Positions 1-12,500 of a DNA stretch of 64,000 nucleotides are shown one piece after another. Position numbers and translations under genes: made by a program. The stretch lies in assembly GCF_030867095.1 (NCBI RefSeq), contig NC_081835.1, positions 40,221,892 to 40,285,891 of the forward strand, read 5' to 3'. Below the pieces are notes generated by a model, which ran no database searches, had not been told where the DNA came from, and saw only the letters and a list, made by a program, of their open reading frames with translations. The DNA is from Alligator mississippiensis. Its lineage: Eukaryota; Chordata; Crocodylia; Alligatoridae. Every line of letters starts with the position of its first letter. Position 1 is the first letter of the stretch.

Positions 1-680
1 TCCCCATGGTCCTCGTCTCCTTTGCCAGGTGCTTTTCTGTCAGGGTGTGCTCCCCTAGCCTTCCCCCTCCATGAGGTAACTCACAAGACAATGGGAGCTG
101 AGGCCATTGTCATCCCGGACTGCATGCCCCTTGACCCTTCCTCTCAGCTGTGGTCACACAAGGACCTTCAACCTTTCCTAGGCCCCAGGTCTGCCTCAGG
201 CCAGTCAAGAACTCCAGGCTCTCCCAATTCTGGCAGTCTCTGCTGTGGTCTATTTCAACCTTTGGCCCCTCCTGGGCCCTGGCCCTGCACAAACCAGTAG
301 AGATTCCCAGGGTCAATCCAGCTGTCAGCCCTCTCTTCTCTGTAGGTCCGCCCTCTTGGGCCCCTCCATAGATCACTCACTCTCTGAGCTCACCTGGAGC
401 CCTGCACAGATCTTCACTAACACAGTCCCTTCCTTCTCTGGGCTTATCTGGACCCCTCAACAGGCCCCCAGACATTCAGCCCCACTCTCAGGGCTCACCT
501 TGCCCCTCAATAGGCCCACAGGCACTATGCCTCTCTCTCAGGGGCTCATTCAGCCTCTCAATAGGTCCCCAGATACTCAACTCCTCTCTCTGGGCTCATC
601 CAGACTCCTTAGGCCCCTGTACACTCAGCCCCCTTACCAGGGCATTATGAAGGGCATATGGGGTGCCTTCCACTTTAAGA
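1..680. repeat. Minisatellite-like tandem repeat and unclassified interspersed repeat
   Basis: From about 365 to 640 a unit of roughly 60 bases recurs about four times with drift. Each copy has a CTCT-rich GGGCTCA part followed by a CCCCTCAATAGGCCC-like part. The preceding 60-360 segment resembles 61190-61330 (shared CCAGTCAAGAACTCCAGG-like and TCTGGCAG stretches). That suggests two old copies of one interspersed element. Long frames here carry no recognisable domain. Confidence 0.5.
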
Positions 681-867
681 GGTCAGGCAACCTGTGGAGC
701 CACTGGCAGGTGGGTGTCAGAGCTAGTTGTGGAGTTGGATGACCCCAGGAGCCAGCAGGTAAAGCTAGGCCTGATAAAGTTAGTCACCTGATTGGAGGAG
801 GGCTAGGCTTAGGCAAGATATAAGACCAGACCCTGAGAGTAGCATTTTGGGAGCTGGTGAATAGGAT

Positions 868-1163
868 CTGCTGATGCTATTTATCCTGCATCAGCACATG
901 CATGACAAATAGAACCAAAGAGAGAATACTTCCCCGCAACGCGGCACTGGTCAGACTGCATTTGGAGTACTGCATCCAGTTTTGGTTGCCATACTTCAAG
1001 AAGGATGTTGATAGACTTGAAAGGGTCCAGAGGAGAGCCACTCGTAGGTTAGGGGCTTACAGGACAAGCCCTATGAGGAGAGACTGAGGGACCTGGACCA
1101 CTTCAGCCTCTGCAAGAGAAGGCTGAGAGGTGATCTTGTGGCCACCTACACGTCATCACCCTG
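868..1163 (+). mobile_element. CR1 LINE fragment, C-terminal part of ORF2
   Basis: The fragment encodes a CR1 C-terminal stretch with LEYCIQFW and KKDVDRLERVQRRATR, followed by a frameshift into the usual LRGDLVATY region. It stops abruptly at about 1163 without the CR1 3' tail, so both ends are lost. Confidence 0.85.
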
Positions 1164-1738
1164 TGCCAGTTAGGGCACTGGAGGAACAAGGTGAGGTGGC
1201 CCACAATCCTAATTGAACTGACAGGAAGCCACTGTAAAACAAATATTTAACCTAAGGTGAGGATGTTCATTGTTCATACAAAAAGCTTAATTGTTCCTTC
1301 CATCTGAACTGGCACCTCCTCACCTAGTCAAAAATCAGCTTGGGGAGGAGGTATGGATGGGGTGGCACCTAGGTCAGTGGCCAAAAGGAAAATAAAAGCA
1401 TGCCTTAAGGGTCCAAGACAGCCTGTGTTAGTAGCAGCTTAAACGCAAGCAGTGAGAACAGTCACCCCTTGCCCTGTGCCCACCTCTCCCAGCCAGCTAG
1501 GTACTGAGGCACTTGGTAACTGTGTGGTGATGCACTGCCAGGGAGCTTACCCAATTGTTAATCATAGTACGACTGTAATGGTGCACTGAAATTTACTCTG
1601 GCTGGCAGCACTGACCATCCTTGGGGCATTTCTCAAGAGACTGAGTCCAAGGCACTGGAAGGAGGACTGCACACTTGGCATCAGTGCCTGTGGCTGTGTT
1701 ATGGGCATTGTTGCTGGCACTGAGGAGAAAAGTATACT

Positions 1739-2327
1739 ATTTCATAGTTTGTAGGCTTGGAAGGGACCTGAGCAGATCATCAAGTCTGACCCCCTACCAT
1801 GGCAGGAAAGAGTACTGGGGTCAAACAACCCCGGCAAGATGTTCATCTAGCCTCCTCTTAAAGACCCCCAGGGTAGGAGCCAGCACCACTTCTCTTGGAA
1901 GTTGGTTCCAGATCCTAGTCGCCCTGACAGTGAAGTAGTGCCTCCTGATATCTAGTCTAAATCTACCCTCTGCCAGCTTGTGACTGTTATTTCTTGTCAC
2001 TCCTGGGGGTGCTCGGGGGAACAGGGACTCCCCCAGTGCCAGCTGGTCCCCTCTAACTAGTTTGTAAACGGCCACTAGATCCCCCCTCAGCCTTCTCTTG
2101 CAGAGGCTGAACAGGTTCAGGTCCTTTAGCCTCTTCTCATAGGGCCTGCCCTGTTGCTCCCTGATCATGCAAGTGGCCCTCCTCTGGACCCTCTCCATGT
2201 TGTCCACATCACTCCTGAAGTGCATTGCCCAGAACTGGACGCAGTACTCCAACTGCGGACTGACCAGTGTCTCATACAGGGGGAGGATCACCTCCTTGGA
2301 CCTGCTTGAGGGTCTGTAGGTCAATGG
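1739..2327 (-). mobile_element. CR1 LINE, 5'-truncated 3' end
   Basis: A minus-strand frame at 2324-1821 gives the CR1 ORF2 C-terminus ([51 protein letters not shown]). The non-coding 3' end follows, reaching about 1739. It is 5'-truncated near 2327, as most CR1 copies are. Confidence 0.9.
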
Positions 2328-2445
2328 ATGAGACCTTGAGGCAATGTGGGAGAGATGTTCATAGATTCATAGATGTTAGGGTCAGAAGGGACCTCAATAG
2401 ATCATCGAGTCCGACCCCCTGCATAAGCAGGAAAGAGTGCTGGGT

Positions 2446-4197
2446 CTAGATGACCCCAGCTAGATACTCATCTAACCTCCTCTTGAAGACCCCCAGGGTA
2501 GGGGAGAGCACCACCTCCCTTGGGAGCCCGTTCCAGACCTTGGCCACTCGAACTGTGAAGAAGTTCTTCCTAACGTCCAATCTAAATCTGCTCTCTGCTA
2601 GCTTGTGGCCATTATTTCTTGTGACCCCCGGGGGCGCCTTGGTGAATAAATACTCACCAATTCCCTTCTGTGCCCCCGTGATGAACTTATAGGCAGCCAC
2701 AAGGTCGCCTCTCAACCTTCTCTTGCGGAGGCTGAAAAGGTCCAGGTTCTCTAGTCTCCCGTTGTAGGGCTTGGTCTGCAGGCTCTTAACCATACGAGTG
2801 GCCCTTCTCTGGACCCCCTCCAGGTTATCCGCATCCTTCTTGAAGTGTGGCGCCCAGAATTGCACACAGTACTCCAACTGCGGTCTGACCAGTGCCCAAT
2901 AGAGGGGAAGTATCACCTCCCTGGACCTATTCGTCATGCATCTGCCGATGCACAATAAAGTGCCATTGGCTTTTTTGATGGCTTCGTCACACTGCCGACT
3001 CATGTTCATCTTGGAGTCCACTAGGACTCCAAGATCCCTTTCCACTTCCGTTCCACCCAGCTGGTCATTTCCTAGGCTGTAGGTGTGCTGGACATTTTTC
3101 TTCCCTAGGTGCAGCACTTTGCATTTCTCCTTGTTGAACTGCATTCTGTTGTTTTCTGCCCACTTGTCCAACCTGTCCAGGTCTGCTTGCAGCTGTTCCC
3201 TGCCCTCCGGCGTGTCCACTTCTCCCCATACCTTTGTGTCATCTGCAAACTTGGACAGAGTACATTTCACTCCCTCGTCCAAGTCACTGATGAAGACGTT
3301 AAAGAGTATCGGTCCAAGGACCAAGCCCTGCGGGACCCCACTGCCCACACCCTTCCAGGTCGAAACCGACCCATCCACCACGACTCTCTGGGTGCAACCC
3401 TCCAGCCAATTCACCACCCACCGGACTGTGAAGTCATCCAAGTCACAGCCTCTTAACTTGTTCACCAGTATGGGGTGGGATACCGTATCAAAGGCCTTCC
3501 TGAAGTATAAGTATACGACATCCACCCCTCCTCCTGTGTCCAGGCGTTTCGTAACCTGGTCATAAAAAGAGACTAGATTGGTCAGGCATGATCTACCTGC
3601 CACGAACCCATGCTGGTTTCCCCTCAGCATAATTTGTCCTGCCGGGCTCTCACAAATGTGAGCCTTGATAATTTTTTCAAAGACTTTGCCAAGGATGGAG
3701 GTGAGACTGACTGGCCTATAGTTGCCCGTGTCCTCCTTCCTCCCCTTCTTGAAAATGGGGACCACATTGGCCCTTTTCCAGTCCTCTGGAACTTGGCCCA
3801 TGCGCCACGAGCGTTCAAATATTCCTGCCAGTGGCTCTGCAATGATGTCGGCCAGTGCCTTCAGCACCCTCGGATGGAGCCCATCCGGGCCTGCCGACTT
3901 AAAGGCATTCAGTTCTTCCAAGTGACTCTGCAGCAACTCAGGGTCTACACATGGAAGTCTGGCGCCTTGCTGCTGCCTCTCTACAACCCCAGTGAGAGAC
4001 TTGTCATGCCCCTCGCTTAGGAACACTGAGGCAAAGAACTCGTTGAGGAGTTCAGCCTTGTCCCCTCTGTCCGTCACCAATTGTTTCTGCCCATTTAGCA
4101 GGGGTCCTATTCCTCCCTGGGCCTTCCTTTTACTCCCTATATATCTAAAAAACAATTTCTTGTTGTCTTTTACTTGGGTTGCCATCCTCAGTTCCAT
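2446..4197 (-). pseudogene. CR1 ORF2 reverse transcriptase, long open frame with a dead motif A
   Basis: An open frame of 583 codons covers the CR1 reverse transcriptase and C-terminal region. It shows VPEDWKRANVVPIFKKGR, NYRPVSLTSILGK, FVAGRSCLTN, GVPQGLVLGPILFN and the catalytic motif C as FADD. Motif A reads YLYFRKAFDTVSH where other copies have YLDF, so a catalytic aspartate has become tyrosine. The endonuclease part lies in another frame upstream. The copy cannot have mobilised itself in its present form. Confidence 0.88.
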
Positions 4198-4372
4198 GGT
4201 AGCTTTGGCCTGCCTAACTGCCTCCCTACAAGCACGAGCAGAGGAGGTATATTCGTCTTTGGTGATCTCTCCCTGTTTCCACTTTTTTATGTGCTCCCCT
4301 TTTGGCCCTTAGGCTGCCCTGGATTTCTGTGGTCAGCCAGGGAAGCCTCCTGGCCCCTTTCCCTCTTTTACC

Positions 4373-5059
4373 TCACACGGGGATCGTTTTGCTTTGTGCC
4401 CGAAGGATCGTTTCCTTAAGACACAGCCACCCTTCTTGGGCTCCCATCACTTCAAAACTCCTACTCTGCAGTGCGTCCTTGACTAATCGCCTGAGTTCAT
4501 TGAGATCAGCTTTCCTAAAGTCTAGCACTTTCACCCTACTAGTTACCTTACCCACTCGACGTCTTATGGTGAATTCTATTATTAGGTGATCACTGTCCCC
4601 CAGATGGCTACCGATCTGGAGGTCCCCTACCATGTCATCCCCTGTTGCCAATACCAGATCCAGTATGGCATTCCCCCTAGTGGGACCGTGTACCTCCTGT
4701 GTCAGGTGGAGGTCCTGTACACAGGTTAGAAACCTGCGTGAGCGGTGGGACTTTGCTGTCTGTGACTCCCAGCAGATGTCCAGGTAGTTTAGGTCCCCCA
4801 TGACTACCACCTCTTTAGCTTTTATGGTCTCCGAGAGTTGCCTCAGGAGCCCCGCATCTATTTCTTCACCTTGATGTGGGGGTCTGTAGCAGACCCCTAC
4901 CACCAAATCCCTTTCTCCTTGCCCCCCATGTAGCCTAACCCACAATCCTTCTACTTCCTCATCCTTGGATTCCGTCTTGATGGGGGTTGATATATATTGC
5001 TCGTTGACATAGAGTGCAACCCCTCCCCCTTTTTTCCCCACCCTGTCCTTTCTGTACAA
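4373..5059 (-). pseudogene. CR1 ORF2 endonuclease fragment
   Basis: The 228-codon frame carries apurinic-endonuclease-type motifs: VVGVCYRPP, MGDLNYLDICWE (usual F replaced by L) and the terminal GDSDHLIIEF with the catalytic aspartate-histidine pair. The N-terminal NxK/ETWW part is missing through truncation. It belongs to the same CR1 copy as the reverse transcriptase frame ending at 2446, with a frameshift between. Confidence 0.88.
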
Positions 5060-5099
5060 TCTATAGCCCTCAATATGTACTGCCCAGTCGTGGGATGAA

Positions 5100-5850
5100 T
5101 GTTGGTCTTGATGTCAATCTTGCCATCGCTCTCCTGTAGCAGAGGATGGTAAGGCTCTGTTTCTTCACTGACAAAGAGAAATAGGAAGTCATCTGAAAGC
5201 TCTTTGCCCTCCTGTACCAGCTCCTAGGCCACTGGGGGTGGGAGGCAGTCTGGGGAAGGTTCTCCCATCTTAATTCTGGGTGGCATTAGAGTGGCATTAG
5301 AGTGCTCCATGGCTTGAGTCTGGCTGGCAGTGTTTACCGTTTACCATTTCAGCAGACAGTCTTAGTTGTGATGGCTCACCCTGAGCGCCTGCTAAACTCC
5401 CTCATTGTTTTATATGGAGAGTAGGTTCAGCACCTCCTCTTGAGTCAAATTGTTGGCAGGCACGGAGGAAGTGCTGGAAGCAGATGGGGTGGACATTGAG
5501 GCTGGTGTCTGGCCTAGTATACCACAAAGCATCCAGACAAGCCTGTTAACTGCTGCAACAGACCTCAACCATGTTGAAATAAGTAGGTGGGAAAGGCCAT
5601 ATGTCCTAACTGTAGGGCCATAGAGTTTGGTTTCAATCACAGACTGGCTACTTGAAGCAATGAGAAGAAAGAGGGCCAGCACTGCATTGTGTGATGTCTG
5701 GAGGACCAACTCACCCCTTTTGTTACAGTGCAACAAGCATGAAGATGCAATTTCAGAAGTATTAGTACAACATACTACCCGCTTCCTCTCAGTACATTTT
5801 CAGCTGATTTTGAAGCAGTTTATCATGTCCACAGATCTGTAAACTCACTT
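5100..5850 (-). repeat. Decayed Myb/SANT-like (trihelix) coding relic, possible DNA-transposon gene
   Basis: On the minus strand, LTQEEVLNLLSI is followed after a stop by NNEGV and QALRVSHHN. This resembles the first helix region of MSANTD/Harbinger-type Myb-SANT domains (W..EE...LL.IWG.E..Q.ALR..HRN). Upstream is a cysteine-poor linker and a LVLQTSHNAVLALFLLI segment that aligns with a similar segment in the 31.3-32.1 kb relic. Stops and frameshifts make it non-coding today. The family assignment is tentative. Confidence 0.4.
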
Positions 5851-6435
5851 TTTGTACCAGTATGAGAACATTTATACCACTTTGGAAGTGCTTCAAATGT
5901 GACATCTGGTCACACCCTCAAGAACAAAGTTCAGCTGCTTAATTCTTGCAGAGGAACTGCCACCTTGGCTGAACCAAGTGTTTAAGTGTAAGTCTATTTA
6001 GGAATCACAAAGCAGGCATCCCTATTACCATCCTGTTAGGAGCTTGGTCATCATGTAGAAAGGAATACAAGCTTCATGGGGCAAGGAGAAAAAGCAAGAA
6101 AGAGCATGAATCTGTAGACCTGTGATAACAGCATTCCCCACAAGGGAGTCCTGGGTTCCAGTCTCTCCTTCAAGGACTGCCCGTACATATATATTCATAT
6201 TAATGAATCACTGGACAAAAATACACAGAATAGTGTTGGTAACAGAGACTAGAACCCAGGATTCCCTGCTATATAAAAGGAGTAGAATGAACTAAAATGT
6301 CATCCTGTGTTCAGAATCTGAATGTAAAACTGTCACTGGTTTGCACTAGTATTATAAAATATCATATCCTATTTGAAAAGTGCTTGAGGAACCCAGCAAA
6401 GAGAACATATTGGTAACTGCAGCATTAGTACTTAC
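5850..6435. other. FANCD2 intronic sequence with a short inverted repeat
   Basis: No coding potential was found. Arms at 6144-6166 and 6244-6266 are inverted copies matching at about 21 of 23 positions, separated by 77 bases. This could be a small MITE or a tRNA-derived SINE fragment, since one arm resembles a B-box (GGGTTCCAGTC). Confidence 0.45.
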
Positions 6436-6514
6436 CTTGCTGTCAAGTACCCTTTCAAGCCACTTAAACTGATTAACAATGAGCCGAGGAAAATTGGTTC
6501 CAAAGGTGCCCACA
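6436..6514 (-). CDS. FANCD2: FANCD2 coding exon 7
   Basis: The exon is 79 nt with acceptor TTTCAG and donor GTAAGT. It starts with one base that completes a split serine codon and ends in phase 0. It encodes SVGTFGTNFPRLIV followed by NQFKWLERVLDSK, the counterpart of the vertebrate segment around KWLDRVVDGK. It is the last FANCD2 exon seen before the left edge. Confidence 0.93.
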
Positions 6515-9500
6515 CTGAAATATCAGAACAAGTGAAATACAAGTCAGTCAGACCTACAGGCAGTAAGCAAGATTTTTAGAACCTGTCTATGCTGTTGCAC
6601 GCAGAAGCATTGCCATGAAGCATATCCCAGCTTCCCAAAAATGCTTAGAGTGGTCCTGTGCACAAGCCCAGAGACATTCTTAAGCCCTCTATCTTCGACA
6701 TGCTTACTGGCACATACTCAGGACTACTTTAAGGCCATTACATTGCCTTGTTACTTAGCGCATGTAAAATGGGAGTGAGTGGGCAGGGCTCACTGGACAG
6801 TGACACTTCTGGGTACAGCATAAAAATGGTGTAAACAAGCCCTTAGAGAAGCCAAAGGTGGACACAATATTAAATGACTATTTTTATATAATTTTGTTAT
6901 TCCTCTGCTAAACAAGACATGATTATTTAGCTTTATACCAAACTCTGAATCGACACAATTCAGGTAGATGAATTAGGTTTTCAAACAGTACTACAATTCA
7001 AAACATGCTGTTCATATATTAAAAGAACTTTCAAAACTAGAATTTAGATAGAAGGAGAAATACTGTGTATGAACCAAAATACAGCATAACACTGAAGAAA
7101 AGTACAACTGTGCAAAACATGAAGCTTTAGACTAGTTTCTGCTGCTGTATACATGACAAACATCTCACTGCTAGCTCCCACAGCTTAGAAATAAGTTGCT
7201 TCTCTAATTATTTTTTTAAACCATGAAGACTAACTGGCTGTGGACAAATTACCAGCAAAATGTCATTATAAATACTCTGGATTTTAATCTAAAGTAGAGA
7301 AGAACCCATGTTTCACAACTTGCTGAATATGTGATAATAGAAAAAAACGTCAATACGTTTCAACATGGATGCCAATATTAGGCTTAGCATCACAACTATC
7401 CTGAGTAACAGGATGCAAATAAGGATATATTATGATTTGCCTTCAGATTTCCTACACACAGCAAGAAGCTTTAAAATGGTTAAGTGACAAGTACAAGCAG
7501 TTCAAAAGATCCTACCTATGCTACAGCAAAACCAGGCTACCAGTAAACATATGAGTAGCTTTTAAATATTGCAGGACAAAGTTAAGGTCATTGTAAAATG
7601 TATAAGAAGTTTTTAACATATCAATATTACTTTAATAAATATGGGTGGAATATTACAGTAATTTTACTTAAATAATCATTCCTATACTTTATTTTATGGA
7701 GAGAATTTCTATGAGGATTACTGAAGCAACCTTAAATATAGTTAAGCTTTTTGTGTGGGAGTTTCATACAGCTTTTTTTTTTTTTTGGCCAAGAAGGGGG
7801 GGGGGGGGGAATTGTTTATTGTTTGATGTTTTGCAGGGGCATGGAAAAAAAACCCAGAATATTAAAAACAGTGTAACAGGGAATCCCTGCCCCTGTTAGT
7901 AGGAATGCCTGAGAGGAAGGAAACCCAGGGCCAAGAAGGGCAGCAAGAAGTAGCGGCCCAGGTGGACTGAGTCAAGGACTAAAAAGGCTAGACAGGTAAT
8001 GAAGAAATTAGCTGCACCTGGTCCCTGGGTGCAGAAGATCCAGACACATGGCTGGAAGGAGGCTGAGCTTTGGAATATAAGCCCAGTCTTGGACCATACA
8101 AGAGGTAGCCCCTGCATACAACAGGAAAAGGCGCTCCTGGGAGAGAGGGGCTGCTGGAAATGGAAAGGCAGGTACCCAAGCCACGTAGGGGAGCTGGAGT
8201 GAGACAGCTCCTAGGGAAACTGGGTCTGCAGGCAACATTTACCCTGAGGGAGGAAGACTATTTGTTTTGTGAAGCAGCTAGCTAGTTTTATTCCTTTTTG
8301 AACTTGAGACTGGAGGACTGGATTGTGGCCACAGGGGTGAAGGAGGCCATGAGCAGAGTGGTACTCCCCTGCTACAGGGGCCGGAAGTTAGCCCCAAGCC
8401 AGAGGGGCTGAAACTGGTGTGGTGAGACTGAAACCCTAGGAGAGATTGCTGCCAAGGTCTTAAATAGTGGACCAAGGCTGAGGGTGTGGCCAGAGAAAAG
8501 GGGGCCAAGGCTGCGAAAGTTGATGCCTCTACAGGTGCTTAGAAGCCTGTGGGAGAACTCCCTTAATGGGGACGCACTAATGGGAGAGCACAGGTGTCAG
8601 GTGGAAGGCTGGCTGGGCAGGCAACACAACCAGTGAGGTTATTTCCACTCCCAGGGACCGCCTCCCCCAACAACAAGAAAAAAAACAAAGGTGTGGCAGG
8701 CAAGAAACTGGAGGTAAGTTGAGGCTGGGAAACAGTGGGCAGATGGGTTTGACCAAGGAGGGGATCAGGTGCCAGCGTGGCAGACCCTCCCTCCCGCACT
8801 GCAAAAGTACCACAAACAGAATTTTTTTTCCCACTACTCAGCAATACAGCAATACGCTCCTGTGCTATGCAGGACTGAGAAGTCCTTGCAGTTTTGTTCC
8901 TGAAAGTCCCCTTTTCCTGTGGTTCTCCTGAATCCCACAGTAAAGGGCAGGTCAGAGTTCTGAAGAAGCATTGCTGAAATGGCTCTCAGGACTTTCAAAT
9001 AACCCTACAATCTTCTGCTGGACCTTATATTTTCATAGATTTCATAGATTTCATAGACATTAGGGCTGGAAGGGACCTCGGAAGATCATCGAGTCCAGCC
9101 CCCCGCCCAAAGGGCAGGACGTCAGCTGGGGTCATAGGATCCCAGCAAGATAAGCATCCAGTTTCATCTTGAAGGTGTTCAATGAAGGCGCTTGAACAAC
9201 CTCCGGCGGCAGGCTGTTCCAGACCTTGGGGGCTCGGACAGTAAAGAAATTCTTCCTTATGTCCAGCCTGAAACGATCTTGTAGTAGTTTGTGACCATTC
9301 GTCCTCGTCATCCCTTGGGGCGCTCTGGTGAACAAACGTTCCCCCAGATACTGGTGGTCACCCCTGATAAACTTGTAGGTGGCCATCAGATCACCCCTGA
9401 GCCTGCGCTTTCCAGGCTAAAGAGCCCCAGGGCTCTCAGCCTGTCATCGTAGGGTCTGCTTCCCTGACCCCTGATCATGCGCGTGGCTCTTCTCTGGACT

Positions 9501-12500
9501 CTCTCAAGCTTCTCCACATCCTTTTTGAATTGTGGAGCCCAAAACTGGACGCAGTACTCCAGCTGCGGCCTCACTAAGGCAGAGTACAGGGGGAGAATGA
9601 CGTCCCGGGATTTGCTTGAGAAGCATCTATGGATGCAAGCCAGCGTTTTGGTCGCTTTACTAGCCGCAGCATCGCACTGCAGGCTCATGTTCATCTTGTG
9701 GTCAATGATGACCCCCAAGTCTCTTTCTTCCATAGTGCTAACCAACATAGCACTGCCGAGCCTATAAGGATGCTGCGGGTTTTTTTTCCCAAGGTGGAGA
9801 ACCTTGCATTTATCGGCGTTGAACACCATCAGATTCTCATCCACGCACTTGCTGAGCCTGTCCAGGTCAGCCTGGATCACCCGCCTGTCTTCTGGCGTGG
9901 ATGCTTTGCCCCAAAGTTTGGTGTCATCAGTGAACTTGGCCAGTCCGCTTCTGACTCCAGTGTCCACATCGTTAATGAAGATGTTGAACAGTATGGGTCC
10001 AAGGACAGAGCCCTGGGGGACCCCACTGGTCACAGGACACCACGATGAGTGACTTCCCTCTGGGTCCGACCCCAGAGCCAATTTTCCAGCCAGTGGATCG
10101 TGGGGGACCCAAGGCGACAATTGGCCAGTTTCTCCAAGAGACGATCATGGGACACCAGATCGAAGGCTTTTTTGAAGTCAAGATATATGACATCAATCTC
10201 ATCTCCCTTGTCCAGGTGATGAGTCACCTGGTCGTTGAAGGAAATGAGATTGGTCAAGCAAGACCTACCCGCAACAAACCCGTGCTGGCTATCCCTTAAG
10301 ATGTTGGCATCGGCCAGTCCATTAAGGATGGCCTCCTTAATAAACTTTTCTAAGATCTTCCCCGGGATAGAAGTCAGGCTGATGGGCCTATAGTTAGCCG
10401 GATCCACTTTCCTCCCTTTCTTGAAGATAGGCACCACGTTGGCCTTCTTCCAGTCTTCGGGCACTACACCAGAGCGCCAAGAGTTTTCAAAGATCCGCGC
10501 TAGAGGCTGGGCTATGATGCTCGCCAGCTCCTTGAGTACCCTGGGGTGAAGATTGTCAGGGCCGGCTGACTTGAAGGTATCCAGCTTCTCAAGATGTTCC
10601 TTCACAAAGTCAGCATTAATGGAGGGCAGGGGATCACCCTCACCCGGACTTCCCGGCCCTGTAGCAGGCACAGGCTTCCCATGGGGCTGATGAAAGACCG
10701 ACGCAAAGTACCTATTTAATAGGTTGGCTTTTTCCTGGGCGTCAGTTGTCAGTTGCCCCATCTGGTTCAGCAGGGGTCCAACGTTGCCCCTGCTTTTCCT
10801 CCGGCTCCCCACATATCTGAAAAAGGACTTTTTATTGTCCTTGATGCTCAAAGCTAGCTGGAGTTCAGTTGCAGCCTTGGCTTTCCTGGTCTGCTCCCTA
10901 CAGGACCGGACCAGTGCAGAATAATCCTCCTTGGAGGTGACTCCCATCCTCCATCCTTTGTAGGCCTTTCTTTTTAGCCTTAGGAGGTCTGCTAGGTCCC
11001 TGGAGAGCCAGGGGGGCTGCTGTGCCCTCTTGCTGCCTTTCCTCCGAGATGGAATAGACTTAGTTTGTGCATTGAGGATCGCTCCCTTGAGGAGCAACCA
11101 CTCTTCTTGAACTCCCCTCTCCCTGTGGTCACAGTCCCTTAGGGCCTCACTGACAAGCCTCCTGAGCTTGTCAAAGTCGGCTTTCCTGAAGTCAAGGACT
11201 TGCGTGTTGCTGACCGACTTGCCAGCTTTTCGGCGGATGGTGAAGGTGATCAGCTCGTGGTCGCTGTCACCCAGCTTCCCATCGATCACGAGGTCGCCGA
11301 CTAGGTCCTCCCCAGTAGCCAGCACCAGGTCGAGCAGCGCTTTGCCTCTCGTTGGCCCATAGACTTCTTGAGTCAGGTAGAGGTCATCCACTCACGAGAG
11401 GAAGCTCTGCGACCGCTCAGATTTTGCTGAGCAATCCTCCCACGAGATGTCTGGGTAATTGAAGTCACCCATGACGACCATGGTCCTGAAGCAAGCTGCC
11501 TCAGCCAGTTCCTGGGCAAACTTCTGGTCTAGCTCAGGACTTTGGGTGGGAGGTCTGTAATAGACTCCCACCATTGTGTCCCCTGTGCCGTGTTCCCCAC
11601 GGATTTTAACCCAGAGGGTCTCCAGCCGTCCACCCTGGTCGCCAATATCGGCTTGCAGGGACGCGTAGCTTTCCTTAACATAGAGAGCTACACCCCCGCC
11701 CCTTTTCTCTACACGATCCCTCCTGTACAGGGTATAGCCATCTATCCCCGTGGTCCAGTCATGGGTGGAGTCCCACCAGGTCTCCGTGATCCCTATGACA
11801 TCGTAATTGTTTGCACTGAGCAGGAGGATGAGCTCCTCCTGCTTATTCCCCAAGCTCTTGGCATTTGTGTACAGGCAGGCAAGCGCCCCCTGGGGGGCTC
11901 CTTCCTTGCCCACAGATTTTACCAGGGCTGGGGCTGGGGCGGGCTCCCTTGAGTGCCATGATCCGCTGGCTTTGCAAGGATTGTTCAGCGGGCCAGCAGT
12001 GGCGGTCGTCCCCCCGTCCCCCAGCGGGCTTAGTTTAAAGCCCGGTGGAGCAGGTCAGCCAGTCTGGCTGAGAAGAGCCTCCTCCCTAGGGGAGAGAGGT
12101 GGAGACCATCTCTTCCCAGCAGCTCGCTGCCTCTCTCGCCAAAGAGCGGGCTGTGGTCATGAAAGCCAAAGCCTTCCTGATGACACCAGCGCCGCAGTCT
12201 TTGGTTGACCACATAGATCCTCCTGTCCCTTCTCAGCCCATAGCCTGAGACTGGGAGGATCGACGAGAACACCACCTGTGCCCCCAGACCCTTAAGCCCC
12301 GCTCCCAAATCCCTGTAGCGCCTCATGACCTGGCTGGGAGTGCTCCGAGCCGTGTCATTGGTGCCCACATGAATAAGGAGCATGGGATAGCGGTCTGTGG
12401 GTTTGAGGAGCTTGGGGATCCTCTCCGCAATGTCCCGGATGCGGGCCCCTGGGAAGCAGCAGACTTGCCGGGCTAAGGGGTCAGGGTGGCAGATTGGCCC

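Larger units (their letters stand above)
2358..5100 (-). mobile_element. CR1 LINE, 5'-truncated inside the endonuclease
   Basis: The 3' end lies at 2358 with TTCATAGA units, and the element reads right to left to about 5100. It holds the C-terminal two thirds of the endonuclease, the reverse transcriptase and the C-terminus. The 5' break falls within the endonuclease, just before the GYRLYRKDRVGKKGGG stretch. Beyond 5100 the sequence is unrelated. Confidence 0.92.

Noticed and set aside
3083-4589. Several plus-strand frames of 95-160 codons opposite a CR1
   Set aside because: They are antisense shadows of the CR1 ORF2 frames; the same happens at 9477-11952, 17980-18303 and 25443-26260.
1-6435. 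Search for FANCD2 coding exon 8 (DLTTK region)
   Set aside because: No matching minus-strand segment with splice borders was found; it presumably lies left of the window.
7870-8960. Possible endogenous retroviral LTR
   Set aside because: Only wording such as TGTAACAGGG suggests it. No second LTR, primer-binding site or retroviral protein is visible, so I left it as an unclassified repeat.
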